From positions 5,394,001 through 5,458,000 of the forward strand of contig NZ_CP046175.1 of NCBI RefSeq assembly GCF_009708215.1: 64,000 nt of DNA, written 5' to 3'. The notes under the pieces are model-generated. The model was not told the origin of the DNA. It made no database searches and saw nothing but the letters and a program-made list of their open reading frames with translations. The DNA comes from Occultella kanbiaonis. Its GTDB lineage: Bacteria; Actinomycetota; Actinomycetes; Actinomycetales; Beutenbergiaceae. Positions 22,052-31,163 of the stretch are shown here, piece after piece. Each line of letters opens with the position of its first letter. Positions within the stretch are counted from its first letter, which is position 1. Made by a program: the position numbers and the translations under genes.

Positions 22052-24799
22052 ATGTCCACCGATTCCGCAGGGCCGGTGACCCCGAGGGGCCCGGTCCGCC
22101 AGGTGCGGATCCTGGACATCCCGCTGACCCGGGTCCGGCGCCCGGTCGACCTGGTCCTGATGCTGCTGTCGCTGCTCGGCATCGCCGCCGTCCTGGCGCT
22201 GGCCGTGTACGCCTATGCGACCACGACCGGCGTGACCGAGGACGTCCAGTCCGCACTGGCCCAGGTGGTCCGCACGATCCTGCTCGTCCCGGTCAACGTG
22301 ATCGAGGGCCTGCTCATCCTCGTGCTGCCGATCATCGTGGTCATCGAACAACTGGTCCGGCGCAACGTCCGCGCGGTGCTGGACGCCATCGCCGCGGCAG
22401 CGGTCGCCTACGTCGTGGCCCTGCTCGCGATCTGGCTGCTGGACTCATTCGCCACGAACGCCCTGGCCCGGTCCCTGCTCCGGTTCCAGGACGGCGCCTG
22501 GGTGATCACGATCTCCGCGCCGGTCGCCGCGCTCGGCGCCTTCCTGACGGCGGTCGGCACCAGTGACCGCCGGCGCATCGTGCGGATCTCCTGGAACCTG
22601 CTGTGGTTCGTCCTGATCGTCACGGTGATCACCGGGACCGCGACGCTGGTGGCGGCGATCGTGTCCGTGCTCATCGGCCGCGCGACGGGCCTCGGCATGC
22701 GGTACCTGTCCGGGGTCCTAAGCCAGCGGGCCCATGGACTCGAGCTCGTCGAAGGCATCCGGCGGGCAGGAGTGGACCCGATCCGGGTGATCCGGATCGG
22801 TGACTCGACCCTCGCCGAGGACCTGCGCCAGGACGTCGTCGAGGCGGCGGGACCGATCGGGTACACGGCGCCGTCGTTCGCGACCCCGTCCCGGACCGGG
22901 AGCGTGCCACCGACCGCCGGGCAGCCCGAAGCGACGGCGGCGGCGGAACCCACCCCCGCGACCGACGCACTCGGCGCCGCGACCCACCCGCTCGACGGCC
23001 GGGGCGAGGCACTCGGCGGCCCGGTCGAGGCACCGGGCAACGCGACCGACGTCCTCGCCGGCCCGAGCGACACCGAGACCAGCCTGCTCGCCCAGCTGCC
23101 GGAGTCCGCGACCATCGCGAACGAACGCGAGGGCGCGAACCGGGTGTACGCCGTCATCGACTCCGACGGCGTCCGTTGGGACGCCGTGGTGCTCGACGGC
23201 GACCGGCAGGTCATCGGCATGCTCAGCGCCGTGATCTCGACGATCGTGCGGCGCGGGCTGGCCCGCCGGACCGCCGTCTCGTTGCGGCAGGCCGCCGAGC
23301 GCGCCGCCCTCATGTACTACGCCGCGTCCGCCGCCGGGGTGAACAGCCCTCGCCTGCGCGGCATCGCCGAGACCGAGGACTCCGTCCTGCTGCTCGGCGA
23401 GCACATCGACCACGCCCGCCAGCTCTCCGACCTCCCGAACAGCGCGCTCACCGACGAGGTGATGATCAACGCGTGGAAGCAGCTGCAGATCGCGCATGAG
23501 GCGGGCCTCGCGCACCGCAACCTGACCGCCGACACCCTCATGATCGCCGACGCCGCCGGCCCCGACGCAGGTGAGGTCTGGCTGAACGGCTGGGAGGAGG
23601 GCGAGATCGCGTCCGGCTCGCTGGCCAGGCGGGTGGACCGCACCCAGCTGCTGACACTGCTCGCGCTGCGGGTCGGGCCCGAGCGGGCCATCGCTGCCGC
23701 CGCCCGGGTGCTGTCCATCGAGCAGCTCGCGGAGATCGCGCCGCTCCTGCAGCCGATCGCGCTGCCGATGCAGACCCGCGCCGAGGCCCGCGCGGACAAG
23801 GCCGGGATGGCTGCTCTGCGGGCGCACCTCGTGGACTTCATCCCGACGGCGGGGGTCGTCGAGCCGATCCGGCTCAGTCGGTTCAGCGCCCGCACCGTGA
23901 TCACGCTGACGATCGCGGTGGTGGCCGGCTGGGCGCTCCTGACCACCCTGAACTTCCAGGAGATCGCCGAGGTCATCAGCGAGGCGAACCCGTTCTGGAT
24001 GGTCGTGGCCTTCGTGCTCGGCCTGGTCACCTACGTCGGCTCGGCGATGGGGCTGGTCGGGTTCTCCCCCGAGAAGCTCGGACTGTGGCGCACCACGCTG
24101 GTCCAGGTCGCCGCCTCCGTCGTGACGCTGGTGGCGCCGGCGGGCGTCGGCCCGGCGGCACTCAACCTCCGGTACATGCAGAAGCGGGGTCTCGAGACGC
24201 CGGTGGCCCTGGCCACGGTGGCGCTGCTGCAGGTGTCCCAGTTCGTCACCACCGTGCTGCTCCTGATCGCGATCGCCCTGCTCACCGGCAGTTCCGGGGC
24301 CCTGCAGGGCTTCCCCTCGGGCGCCGCATTGATCGTCGCGGCGGCGCTGGCCGTGGTCGTCGGGGTCGCGTTCGCGGTGCCCGCGCTGCGCCGCTGGGTG
24401 ATCGCGAAGGTCACCCCGACGCTCAAGCAGGTCTGGCCGCGACTGGTCTGGGTGGTGGGTCAGCCGCAGCGGCTCGCCTTCGCCCTCGGCGGGAACCTGG
24501 TGCAGACCCTCGGCTACCTGGCGTCCTTCGCCGCCGCGCTGGCAGCGTTCGGCCAGACCCTGCCGGCCACGACCCTCGCGATCATCTACCTCACCGGCAC
24601 CGCGGTCGGCTCGGCCGTGCCCACCCCGGGCGGCATCGGGACCGTGGAGTTCGCGCTCTCCACGGGTCTGCGGACCGCCGGGATCGCCACCGCGACCGCG
24701 GCGTCGACGGCGGTGCTGTTCCGGGTCCTGACGTTCTGGATCCGGGTACCCCTCGGCTGGGCGGCACTGCGGTACCTGCAGAAGCAGAATGCGCTCTGA
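22052..24799 (+). CDS. Flippase-like (LPG synthase TM / YbhN) protein fused to a pseudokinase domain
   Basis: 915 residues in three parts. Residues about 30-240: about six membrane helices. After an Ala/Pro/Thr-rich linker (about 290-360) comes a soluble kinase-like region (about 370-600) with AHEAGLAHRNLTADTLMIADA where kinases have HRD, and VWLNGWEEGE where they have DFG, so catalytic residues are lost. Residues about 615-915: eight or so helices with PAGVGPAALNLRYM and TPGGIGTVEFAL, the signature of LPG_synthase_TM/YbhN (UPF0104). It probably moves or modifies a lipid; the pseudokinase may sense something. The PP2C gene follows 187 bases later. Confidence 0.85.
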   Translation: MSTDSAGPVTPRGPVRQVRILDIPLTRVRRPVDLVLMLLSLLGIAAVLALAVYAYATTTGVTEDVQSALAQVVRTILLVPVNVIEGLLILVLPIIVVIEQLVRRNVRAVLDAIAAAAVAYVVALLAIWLLDSFATNALARSLLRFQDGAWVITISAPVAALGAFLTAVGTSDRRRIVRISWNLLWFVLIVTVITGTATLVAAIVSVLIGRATGLGMRYLSGVLSQRAHGLELVEGIRRAGVDPIRVIRIGDSTLAEDLRQDVVEAAGPIGYTAPSFATPSRTGSVPPTAGQPEATAAAEPTPATDALGAATHPLDGRGEALGGPVEAPGNATDVLAGPSDTETSLLAQLPESATIANEREGANRVYAVIDSDGVRWDAVVLDGDRQVIGMLSAVISTIVRRGLARRTAVSLRQAAERAALMYYAASAAGVNSPRLRGIAETEDSVLLLGEHIDHARQLSDLPNSALTDEVMINAWKQLQIAHEAGLAHRNLTADTLMIADAAGPDAGEVWLNGWEEGEIASGSLARRVDRTQLLTLLALRVGPERAIAAAARVLSIEQLAEIAPLLQPIALPMQTRAEARADKAGMAALRAHLVDFIPTAGVVEPIRLSRFSARTVITLTIAVVAGWALLTTLNFQEIAEVISEANPFWMVVAFVLGLVTYVGSAMGLVGFSPEKLGLWRTTLVQVAASVVTLVAPAGVGPAALNLRYMQKRGLETPVALATVALLQVSQFVTTVLLLIAIALLTGSSGALQGFPSGAALIVAAALAVVVGVAFAVPALRRWVIAKVTPTLKQVWPRLVWVVGQPQRLAFALGGNLVQTLGYLASFAAALAAFGQTLPATTLAIIYLTGTAVGSAVPTPGGIGTVEFALSTGLRTAGIATATAASTAVLFRVLTFWIRVPLGWAALRYLQKQNAL

Positions 24800-24986
24800 C
24801 CCGACGGCGTGACCCAGCCGCGAGCGCAGCGCTCGGGAGCGGCGTCGGCGCCGGCGGTCCGCCGCCAGGACATGGGCACCTCGGTCCATTGTGATGCAGA
24901 TTCGGCCCCCTTCCGCGTTGTAGGGTGAGACTCGCTCCCAAGCCCCCGCCCCCGAAGGCGGCTGACAGTCAGAGGCGGTGCACACG

Positions 24987-26219
24987 ATGGCGGTGAGTTT
25001 CCGCTACGCCGTGCAGACCGACCTCGGGACCGTCCGGACGAACAACGAGGACTCCGCCCTCGGCAGCCCGCGGCTGCTGGTGCTCGCCGACGGCATGGGG
25101 GGGCACGCGGCCGGCGAGGTCGCCTCGAGCGTGGCCGTGCGGGTCTTCGCCGAGGTCGAGCACTCCCCCGGCTCGGACATCCCCACCCAGTTCCTGAACG
25201 CGGGACGGGCCTCCCGGCACGCGCTCCAGGGCATGTCCGAGGCCGACGCCATGCTCGAGTCGATGGGCACCACCCTGATCGCGGTGGCCAGCGACGGCGA
25301 GCAGCTGACCATCGGCCACATCGGGGACTCCCGCGTGTACTGCCTGCACGAGGGTTCGCTCTACCAGGTCACCACCGACCACACGCACGTGCAGCGGCTC
25401 ATCGACCAGGGTCAGCTGACCCCGGAGCGAGCACGCACCCACCCCTACCGGTCGATGCTGCTCCGCTCCCTCGACGACCAGCCCGGCGGCGCCGACCTGG
25501 ACATCATCGCCCTGACGGTGACCCCCGGGGATCGGCTGCTCCTGTGCAGCGACGGCCTCTCCGACTACCTGTCCGCGGAGCACATCGGTGAACTGCTGAC
25601 CCGGCCGGACCTGGCCGAGGCGGCCCGTGGCCTGATCAACGCGGCGCTCGTGCTGGGGACCCGGGACAACGTCACCGTGGTGGTGGCCGACGTGGTCACC
25701 GAGCCCGACGGCGACAGCGACCCGCTCGAGGTGGCGCCGGTGTTCGCCGGTGCCGTCACCGACGGAATCACGCTCTCCCCGGACGCCGGCTCGGCCCTGA
25801 GCGAGTCGCTGCCGACCATGATCATCGATCCCGCGAACCCCGCGGCCGGCGCCCAGGTGCGCACGCCGCGGCCCGTGACGGCCGGGTCGACCGGGACCGG
25901 TGACGTCGACGACACGGTCGACCTCGACTCCGACGACGGCGTCACCCTGCTCGACCGCCCGACGGCCGCAGGCGACGACCTCGGCCCGACGGACGACCAG
26001 GCGGCCCACGACCACGACCACCACCACGAGGCGGCCGTGGCCGACTCGCCCGACCCACCCCCCACCGAGGGCGACGAGCCCCGGGTGGCAACCCCCGCCG
26101 TCGCCCGTTCCTTCGAACCACCCCCGACGACGACCGCCGCCATGTCGGCGCTGCCCGGCATCCTCGCCGGCGGCGCGGTGCTCATCCTCGTCGCGCTGCT
26201 CTGGATCATTCTCGGTTGA
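24987..26219 (+). CDS. PP2C-family Ser/Thr phosphatase, membrane-anchored
   Basis: 410 residues. The catalytic PP2C domain covers about 1-235: RYAVQTDLGTVRTNNEDS, LLVLADGMGGHAAGEVAS, HIGDSRVYCL, LLLCSDGLSDYL and GTRDNVTVVVADV hold the metal-binding Asps. A long acidic Pro/His-rich linker (about 240-385) leads to one C-terminal membrane helix (GILAGGAVLILVALLWIILG) with no extracellular domain. It resembles PstP but lacks its outer part and its usual cell-division neighbours. The start at 24987 matches the normal N-terminus; GTG 24978 is possible. Confidence 0.9.
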   Translation: MAVSFRYAVQTDLGTVRTNNEDSALGSPRLLVLADGMGGHAAGEVASSVAVRVFAEVEHSPGSDIPTQFLNAGRASRHALQGMSEADAMLESMGTTLIAVASDGEQLTIGHIGDSRVYCLHEGSLYQVTTDHTHVQRLIDQGQLTPERARTHPYRSMLLRSLDDQPGGADLDIIALTVTPGDRLLLCSDGLSDYLSAEHIGELLTRPDLAEAARGLINAALVLGTRDNVTVVVADVVTEPDGDSDPLEVAPVFAGAVTDGITLSPDAGSALSESLPTMIIDPANPAAGAQVRTPRPVTAGSTGTGDVDDTVDLDSDDGVTLLDRPTAAGDDLGPTDDQAAHDHDHHHEAAVADSPDPPPTEGDEPRVATPAVARSFEPPPTTTAAMSALPGILAGGAVLILVALLWIILG

Positions 26220-26266
26220 TGTCCTGGGCGTCCGGGGCCACGCTGTGACACAGGACACCCGGACCC

Positions 26267-26287
26267 TTTCTGGAATGAATCCAGAAA
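26267..26287. promoter_or_regulatory. Inverted repeat, probable Fur/CatR operator
   Basis: TTTCTGGA-N5-TCCAGAAA, a perfect dyad with 8-bp arms, directly upstream of the Fur-type regulator and catalase genes. Autoregulation of this pair by peroxide is the likely use. Confidence 0.75.
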
Positions 26288-26305
26288 AGGTGATTGACTG
26301 CGGGG

Positions 26306-26770
26306 GTGATCGGGTCCGAGGCGGAGGAGCTCCTGCGGGGGGCGTCACTGCGGGTGACGCGGCCGCGGGTGACCGTCCTGACGGTCATCCATGAGCACCC
26401 GCACCAGGACGCCGCGACGATCGTCGGGCTGGTCCGTGAGCGGATCGGCGGCTGCTCGACGCAGGCCGTCTACGACGTCCTGAAGACGCTCGTCGACGCG
26501 GATCTGGCGCGGCGGATCGATCTCCCGAACTCGTCGGCGCGCTACGAGGGGCTGCGTTGGGACGACCACCAGCACGCGGTCTGCCGGCGATGCGGCACGC
26601 TGACCGACGTCCACGTGGCGCCGGGCGCGATCCCACTCGCCGTTCCCCAGGCGCCCGGCTTCATCATCGACGCCGTCGAGGTCACCTACTGGGGCATCTG
26701 CCCCGCCTGCCGGGCCGTCGGCACCTCCGATCCGGTCGCGCCCCGCTCAGAGATTTCCCACCACCACTGA
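26306..26770 (+). CDS. furA: Fur-family (FurA/CatR-like peroxide-responsive) repressor
   Basis: About 154 residues. Winged helix [25 protein letters not shown] and [21 protein letters not shown]; metal-binding [13 protein letters not shown] and CPAC give one C-x2-C and one C-x2-C zinc site, plus the His-rich hinge. It sits 14 bases before catalase and so is of the FurA/CatR/PerR peroxide-sensing type rather than iron-uptake Fur. The start is uncertain: GTG at 26306 or TTG at 26294. Tail SEISHHH is unusual but short. Confidence 0.88.
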   Translation: MIGSEAEELLRGASLRVTRPRVTVLTVIHEHPHQDAATIVGLVRERIGGCSTQAVYDVLKTLVDADLARRIDLPNSSARYEGLRWDDHQHAVCRRCGTLTDVHVAPGAIPLAVPQAPGFIIDAVEVTYWGICPACRAVGTSDPVAPRSEISHHH

Positions 26771-26784
26771 AGGAGCATCACGGA

Positions 26785-28293
26785 ATGACCGAACAGTTCC
26801 AAGACAACACCCGGCCCCTGACGACCGCGGCCGGTGCCCCCGTTCCGGACAACGAGAACGCCGTCACCGCCGGTCCGCGTGGCCCGATGCTGCTCCAGGA
26901 CGTGTGGTTCCTCGAGAAGCTGGCCCACTTCAGCCGTGAGGTCATCCCGGAGCGCCGCATGCACGCCAAGGGATCCGGCGCGTTCGGCACCTTCACCGTG
27001 ACGCAGGACATCACCCGGTACTCCAAGGCTGCGCTGTTCTCCGAGGTCGGCAAGCAGACCGAGATGTTCGCCCGGTTCTCCACCGTCGCCGGTGAGCGTG
27101 GCGCCGCGGACGCCGAGCGGGACATCCGCGGCTTCGCCCTGCGCTTCTACACCGAGGAGGGCAACTGGGACCTCGTCGGGAACAACACCCCGGTGTTCTT
27201 CCACCGCGACCCGCACCACTTCCCGGCGCTGAACCGCGCCGTGAAGCGCGACCCGCGCACGAACCTGCGTTCGGCCGAGAACAACTGGGACTTCTGGACG
27301 AGCCTGCCCGAGGCACTGCACCAGATCACCATCGTGATGTCCGACCGTGGCATCCCGGACGGCTACCGGCACATGCACGGGTTCGGGTCCCACACCTACT
27401 CCTTCATCAACGCCGAGAACGAGCGGTTCTGGGTGAAGTTCCACTTCCGCACGCAGCAGGGCATCAAGAACCTCACCGACGCCGAGGCGGCCGCGCTCGT
27501 GGCCGGGGACCGGGAGTCCGCCCAGCGGGACCTGTTCGACGCGATCGAGCGGGGCGAGAACCCGAAGTGGACGTTCTCGATCCAGGTCATGCCGGAGGCG
27601 GACGCACGCGACTACCGGTTCCACCCGTTCGACCTGACCAAGGTGTGGTCGAAGAAGGACTACCCGCTGATCGAGGTCGGCGAGTTCGAGCTGAACCGGA
27701 ACCCGGAGAACTACTTCGCCGACGTCGAGCAGGCCGCGTTCGCGCCGAGCAACATGGTGCCCGGCGTCGGGCCGTCCCCGGACCGGATGCTGCAGGGCCG
27801 CCTGTTCTCCTACGGTGACGCCGCCCGTTACCGCGTGGGCGTGAACCACCACCAGATCCCGGTGAACTACCCCCGCGGGGCCGCCAACGTGAACACCTAC
27901 CACCGCGACGGTCAGATGCGCGTGGACGGCAATCAGGGCGGCGTGCCCGGGTACACCCCGAACAGCTACGACCGGTTCTCGGACCAGCCCGCCTACAACG
28001 AGCCGGCACTCGCCCTGGACGGCGCGGCGGACCGGTTCTCCTACCGCGAGGACGACGACAACTACTTCGAGCAGCCGCGCAACCTGTTCCGGCTGATGAC
28101 GCCGGAACAGCGGTCGGCGTTGTTCGCCAACACGGCCCGGGCGATCGACGGGGCCTCCGAGACCACGATCGAGCGGCACATCAACCACTGCACCCTGGCC
28201 GACCCGGCCTACGGCGAGGGCGTGCGCCGGGCCATCGAGGCCCGCAAGGCCGGTGCGCTCGGTGACGACGACCGGATCAGCGAACTCGTCTGA
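26785..28293 (+). CDS. katA: Catalase (monofunctional, heme)
   Basis: 502 residues, the small-subunit clade 3 size. Active-site His in [11 protein letters not shown], Asn in [12 protein letters not shown], and the heme-ligand Tyr region [14 protein letters not shown] are intact. It splits hydrogen peroxide to water and oxygen in the cytoplasm. AGGAG lies 9 nt upstream of the ATG. It is co-transcribed with the Fur-type repressor and followed by a hairpin; the ankyrin gene converges on it. Confidence 0.96.
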   Translation: MTEQFQDNTRPLTTAAGAPVPDNENAVTAGPRGPMLLQDVWFLEKLAHFSREVIPERRMHAKGSGAFGTFTVTQDITRYSKAALFSEVGKQTEMFARFSTVAGERGAADAERDIRGFALRFYTEEGNWDLVGNNTPVFFHRDPHHFPALNRAVKRDPRTNLRSAENNWDFWTSLPEALHQITIVMSDRGIPDGYRHMHGFGSHTYSFINAENERFWVKFHFRTQQGIKNLTDAEAAALVAGDRESAQRDLFDAIERGENPKWTFSIQVMPEADARDYRFHPFDLTKVWSKKDYPLIEVGEFELNRNPENYFADVEQAAFAPSNMVPGVGPSPDRMLQGRLFSYGDAARYRVGVNHHQIPVNYPRGAANVNTYHRDGQMRVDGNQGGVPGYTPNSYDRFSDQPAYNEPALALDGAADRFSYREDDDNYFEQPRNLFRLMTPEQRSALFANTARAIDGASETTIERHINHCTLADPAYGEGVRRAIEARKAGALGDDDRISELV

Positions 28294-28308
28294 TCCTGCT
28301 CGACACGG

Positions 28309-28340
28309 CGGCCCGGTCACCTCCTGAGGTGATCGGGCCG
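28309..28340. terminator. Terminator hairpin between catalase and ankyrin genes
   Basis: Arms CGGCCCGGTCACCT and AGGTGATCGGGCCG (13 of 14 paired) around CCTG, 16 bases after the catalase stop. Confidence 0.7.
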
Positions 28341-28424
28341 CTCCCATGTTGGGTCGGGCCGAACGCGACATCGTTGGCTGGTCCCGGGCCTGCCGAGCCA
28401 ACAACCTCGCGGTCGACGGCGGGG

Positions 28425-28802
28425 CTAGGAGAGCAGGTGGGCCCGGCCGAACAGCTCGGCGGTCGCGCGGGCGCTCGGGGTCCCGGCGTCGAGGTCCGCG
28501 CCGGCCGCGCGTAGGGCGGCGACGATCTCGTCCTCGCCCTTGAACAGGGCGCCGGCGATCGGTGACTGGTCCCGGTTGTTGCGCAGGTCCACGTCCGCGC
28601 CCCGCTCGATGAGTGCGGCGACGGCTGGTCCGTGACCGTGATAGGCGGCCAGCATGAGAGCGGTGTTGCCGTCGGCATCGCGGACATCGACGTCGAGCCC
28701 GTGATCGAGGAACTCCAGGAGTTCGTCGGTGCTGCCGGCACGCGCCAGGTCCATGACGATCGCGATCACCGCGTTCGTGTCTGCTTCGGAGAGCGGGTCC
28801 AT
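28425..28802 (-). CDS. Ankyrin-repeat protein next to catalase
   Basis: 125 residues made of three to four ankyrin repeats (DADGNTALMLAAYHGHGPAVAALIERGADVDLRNN is the best). No signal peptide. Ankyrin genes are paired with catalases in other bacteria (AnkB with KatB in Pseudomonas, where the ankyrin protein supports catalase activity), so a helper role is plausible. It converges on katA rather than following it in an operon. TAGGAT ends 6 nt before the ATG. Confidence 0.88.
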   Translation of the reverse strand: MDPLSEADTNAVIAIVMDLARAGSTDELLEFLDHGLDVDVRDADGNTALMLAAYHGHGPAVAALIERGADVDLRNNRDQSPIAGALFKGEDEIVAALRAAGADLDAGTPSARATAELFGRAHLLS

Positions 28803-28808
28803 GGTCGG

Positions 28809-28814
28809 ATCCTA
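28809..28814 (-). promoter_or_regulatory. -10-like box (TAGGAT) of the ankyrin gene
   Basis: TAGGAT on the minus strand ends 6 nt before the ATG at 28802. Confidence 0.5.
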
Positions 28815-28865
28815 GGCTTACCCGCAGACCTCACATTCTCGGCTCCATGCGCGTCTACCTGGGTG

Positions 28866-29372
28866 ATGACGATGAAACAGCCCTTCGAGCAAGCGGTGTC
28901 CCGCCACGGCGGCACCGTCCTGCGGGTCTGTCGCGCCGTCCTGGGCCCCGGTCCGGACGCCGACGACGCCTGGTCCGAGACGTTCCTCGCGGCTCTGCGG
29001 GAGTGGCCGGACCTCCCGGAGGACACCAACGTGCAGGCCTGGCTGGTCCGGGTCGCGCATCGTAAGGCGATCGACGTCACCCGCTCGCGAGCGCGGCACG
29101 CGATCCCCACCGGGGCAGTGCCGGACCGGGCCTCGACGATCGGCGTCCCGGGCGGGACGGACCCGGACGTCTGGTCGGCCGTGGCCGCGCTGCCCGAGCG
29201 GCAACGCCTCGCCGTCGCCTATCACTACCTCGGCGGCCTCGCCCACACCCAGACCGCCGAGCTCATCGGCGGCACGCCGGCGGCCGTCCGCCGGGCCGCC
29301 GCGGACGGGCTGCAGTCGCTGCGTCGTAACCCGCACCTGATCGGACTTGCCGAGGAAGGACATCACCGATGA
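28866..29372 (+). CDS. ECF-like RNA polymerase sigma factor
   Basis: 168 residues. Region 2 (AVLGPGPDADDAWSETFLAALREWPDL...AWLVRVAHRKAIDVTRSRARH) and region 4 (VAALPERQRLAVAYHYLGGLAHTQTAELIGGTPAAVRRAAADGLQSLR) are present, with a short linker. The stop overlaps the alkyltransferase start as ATGA, so it is probably dedicated to or co-regulated with DNA alkylation repair. No anti-sigma factor is adjacent. ATG 28872 is an alternative start. Confidence 0.85.
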   Translation: MTMKQPFEQAVSRHGGTVLRVCRAVLGPGPDADDAWSETFLAALREWPDLPEDTNVQAWLVRVAHRKAIDVTRSRARHAIPTGAVPDRASTIGVPGGTDPDVWSAVAALPERQRLAVAYHYLGGLAHTQTAELIGGTPAAVRRAAADGLQSLRRNPHLIGLAEEGHHR

Positions 29373-30007
29373 CCACGAACACCAACGCGACCGCCATGTC
29401 GCCCGACGACGATGCCGCCCTCCTGATCGCACGCACCACCCCCGACGATGACGTGCTGGCCCGCCTGCACCGCCGACTGGAGGACGCCGCGCAGGAGCAG
29501 GGCCTCCTGGACGTCGCCTACTCGGAGGTCGACACCCCGGTCGGGCGGCTCCTGCTCGCCGCCACCGAGGTCGGCCTCGTCCGCGTCGCCTACGAACGTG
29601 AGGGCTTCGAGGAGGTCCTCACCAAGCTCGCGACCGGCATCGGCCCACGCGTCCTGCGGGCCCCGGCCCGGTTGGAGTTCGCAGCCCGCCAGATCGAGGA
29701 GTACTTCGCCGGTCGCCGGACCTCGTTCGACGTCGCGCTGGACCGTCGCCTGTCCCATGGCTTCCGCGGCCTGGTCCAGCGGCACCTGCCGGACATCGCC
29801 TACGGACACACCGAGACCTACCGCGAGGTCGCGATCCACGTCGGGAACCCGGGCGCCGTCCGGGCCGTCGGATCCGCCTGCGCGACCAACCCCCTGCCGG
29901 TCATCGTGCCGTGCCACCGGGTCCTGCGTGCGGACGGCTCACTCGGAGGCTATGTGGGCGGTCCGGACGCCAAGGCGACCCTGCTCCAACTGGAGCGGGC
30001 TGCCTGA
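29369..30007 (+). CDS. ogt: Methylated-DNA-[protein]-cysteine S-methyltransferase
   Basis: 212 residues. C-terminal domain holds the acceptor Cys in VIVPCHRVLRADGSLGGYVGG and the DNA-binding helix with the Arg finger region (GNPGAVRAVGSACATNP). It takes alkyl groups from O6-alkylguanine onto its own Cys. An extra N-terminal stretch of about 45 residues (to EQGLLDVAYSEV) makes it longer than plain Ogt. Translationally coupled to the sigma factor. Confidence 0.93.
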   Translation: MTTNTNATAMSPDDDAALLIARTTPDDDVLARLHRRLEDAAQEQGLLDVAYSEVDTPVGRLLLAATEVGLVRVAYEREGFEEVLTKLATGIGPRVLRAPARLEFAARQIEEYFAGRRTSFDVALDRRLSHGFRGLVQRHLPDIAYGHTETYREVAIHVGNPGAVRAVGSACATNPLPVIVPCHRVLRADGSLGGYVGGPDAKATLLQLERAA

Positions 30008-30020
30008 CCGGCCCGGTGGC

Positions 30021-31052
30021 TCAGGCCGCGCTCTCGCGACGGCCGCGACGCACACCGATCACCACGGCGACGGCCAGGATCACGAAGAGCACCATGAGCC
30101 ATCCCCAGGGCACGGCCCAGGTGCTGGCGCCGGCGGCCACATCGGCGCCGATCACGCCGTCGACGGCCTCCGGTGTGAGGACCAGGTCGGCATTGACCCG
30201 GATCAGTGGCCACCCGCTCAGGACCACCGATCGCTCCACGGCGGAGCCCGGCATGATCTCCTCGACGGTGCCCGTCACGGTGCTGCCGCCGGGGCCGCCG
30301 AGGGTGACGGACTCATGGGCCAGGGTTCGCACGTTGCCCACGTTCGTGACGGTGTAGGTCAGGACCGTCGGCGCCGCGGCGATCGGGTTGATCACGAGGT
30401 CCTGGCTCAGCCGCACGTTCGAGACCTCGAGTCCGACCTGCTGCTCGCCGGCGACGCGCACGTGCAACCGTGAGCCGAGGCGTCGATCCAGCCGCACCGT
30501 GCCGCCGTCCGCCGACGAGGTGTAGGCGGCGACGATGCCGCCAGGATGGTCGCCGGGGCTCGCGTCCACGGGCACCGCCAGCGTGAACGGCACCTCGACG
30601 CTCTCCCCCGCCCCGAGCGTGACCTCGGTCGTCTCGAGGGTGACCCAGGTGCCGAGATCCGCGGGCGCCACGTCGGCCGGCTGCAGGTCGAGGTGGCCCT
30701 GCGGGGTGGTGTAGCCGTCCGCGGCGTAGATGGCCAGGGGGAGCTCCGCCGTCCCGAGGTTGGTGACCACGAACGCGTCGGCGATGACGTCACCCGGGCT
30801 CACCGCGTAGTTGAAGTTCGGGCGTCCGGTGCCCTGGTCGTTGTCGGCCGGGGCCACGCTCCAGGTCAGTTCATCGGTCGCGACGTCCGCCGCCGCCGGC
30901 GCCTGACCACCGACGGTGGTACCCACCAGCAGCGCGAGGACGAGGACCCACAGCATGGGCCGGGCGCGCGCCGCCGCCGCGGTGCCGGCATCCGGACGCC
31001 GGACGCGCACCGTTGAGGGCGCGGGGCGGGATCGAGGCGAGGCGCTGTACAT
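30021..31052 (-). CDS. DUF916 (WxL-partner)-like membrane-anchored surface protein
   Basis: 343 residues. Basic N-terminus and signal helix (MLWVLVLALLVGTTVGGQAPAAA), then an extracellular region of two Ig-like folds: NFNYAVSPGDVIADAFVVTNLGTAELPLAIYAADGY and VPFTLAVPVDASPGDHPGGIVAAY, which match DUF916/WxL-interacting proteins. A C-terminal membrane helix (WAVPWGWLMVLFVILAVAVVIGV) and an Arg-rich tail anchor it. It directly follows an HtaA/WxL-like gene, the same pairing that WxL proteins have with DUF916 in Firmicutes. GGAAGGAA precedes the ATG. Confidence 0.75.
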   Translation of the reverse strand: MYSASPRSRPAPSTVRVRRPDAGTAAAARARPMLWVLVLALLVGTTVGGQAPAAADVATDELTWSVAPADNDQGTGRPNFNYAVSPGDVIADAFVVTNLGTAELPLAIYAADGYTTPQGHLDLQPADVAPADLGTWVTLETTEVTLGAGESVEVPFTLAVPVDASPGDHPGGIVAAYTSSADGGTVRLDRRLGSRLHVRVAGEQQVGLEVSNVRLSQDLVINPIAAAPTVLTYTVTNVGNVRTLAHESVTLGGPGGSTVTGTVEEIMPGSAVERSVVLSGWPLIRVNADLVLTPEAVDGVIGADVAAGASTWAVPWGWLMVLFVILAVAVVIGVRRGRRESAA

Positions 31053-31089
31053 GTCGGTTCCTTCCGGCCGCGGGGGCGACCGCCGGTGA

Positions 31090-31126
31090 CCCCGGCCGAC
31101 GGAGCGCTGGGCTCCGCCGACCGGGG
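31090..31126 (-). terminator. Hairpin between HtaA-WxL-like and DUF916-like genes
   Basis: Arms CCCCGGCCGACGGAGC and GCTCCGCCGACCGGGG (14 of 16 paired) with a GCTGG loop. It could partly terminate the upstream gene and lower expression of the DUF916-like gene. Confidence 0.6.
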
Positions 31127-31163
31127 TCGCCGTACTGCTCGGAGGATGCTGGACGGGTACTGC

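Noticed and set aside
22718-24985. A long open frame on the minus strand opposite the flippase-like gene
   Set aside because: It is a GC-driven mirror of the real gene: Arg/Gly/Glu-rich with no domain or start signal, and covers a well-supported gene.
24800-24986. Gap before the PP2C gene searched for a promoter and hairpin
   Set aside because: TAGGGT at 24921-24926 could be a -10 box, but no -35 at proper spacing and no convincing stem were found, so nothing was listed.
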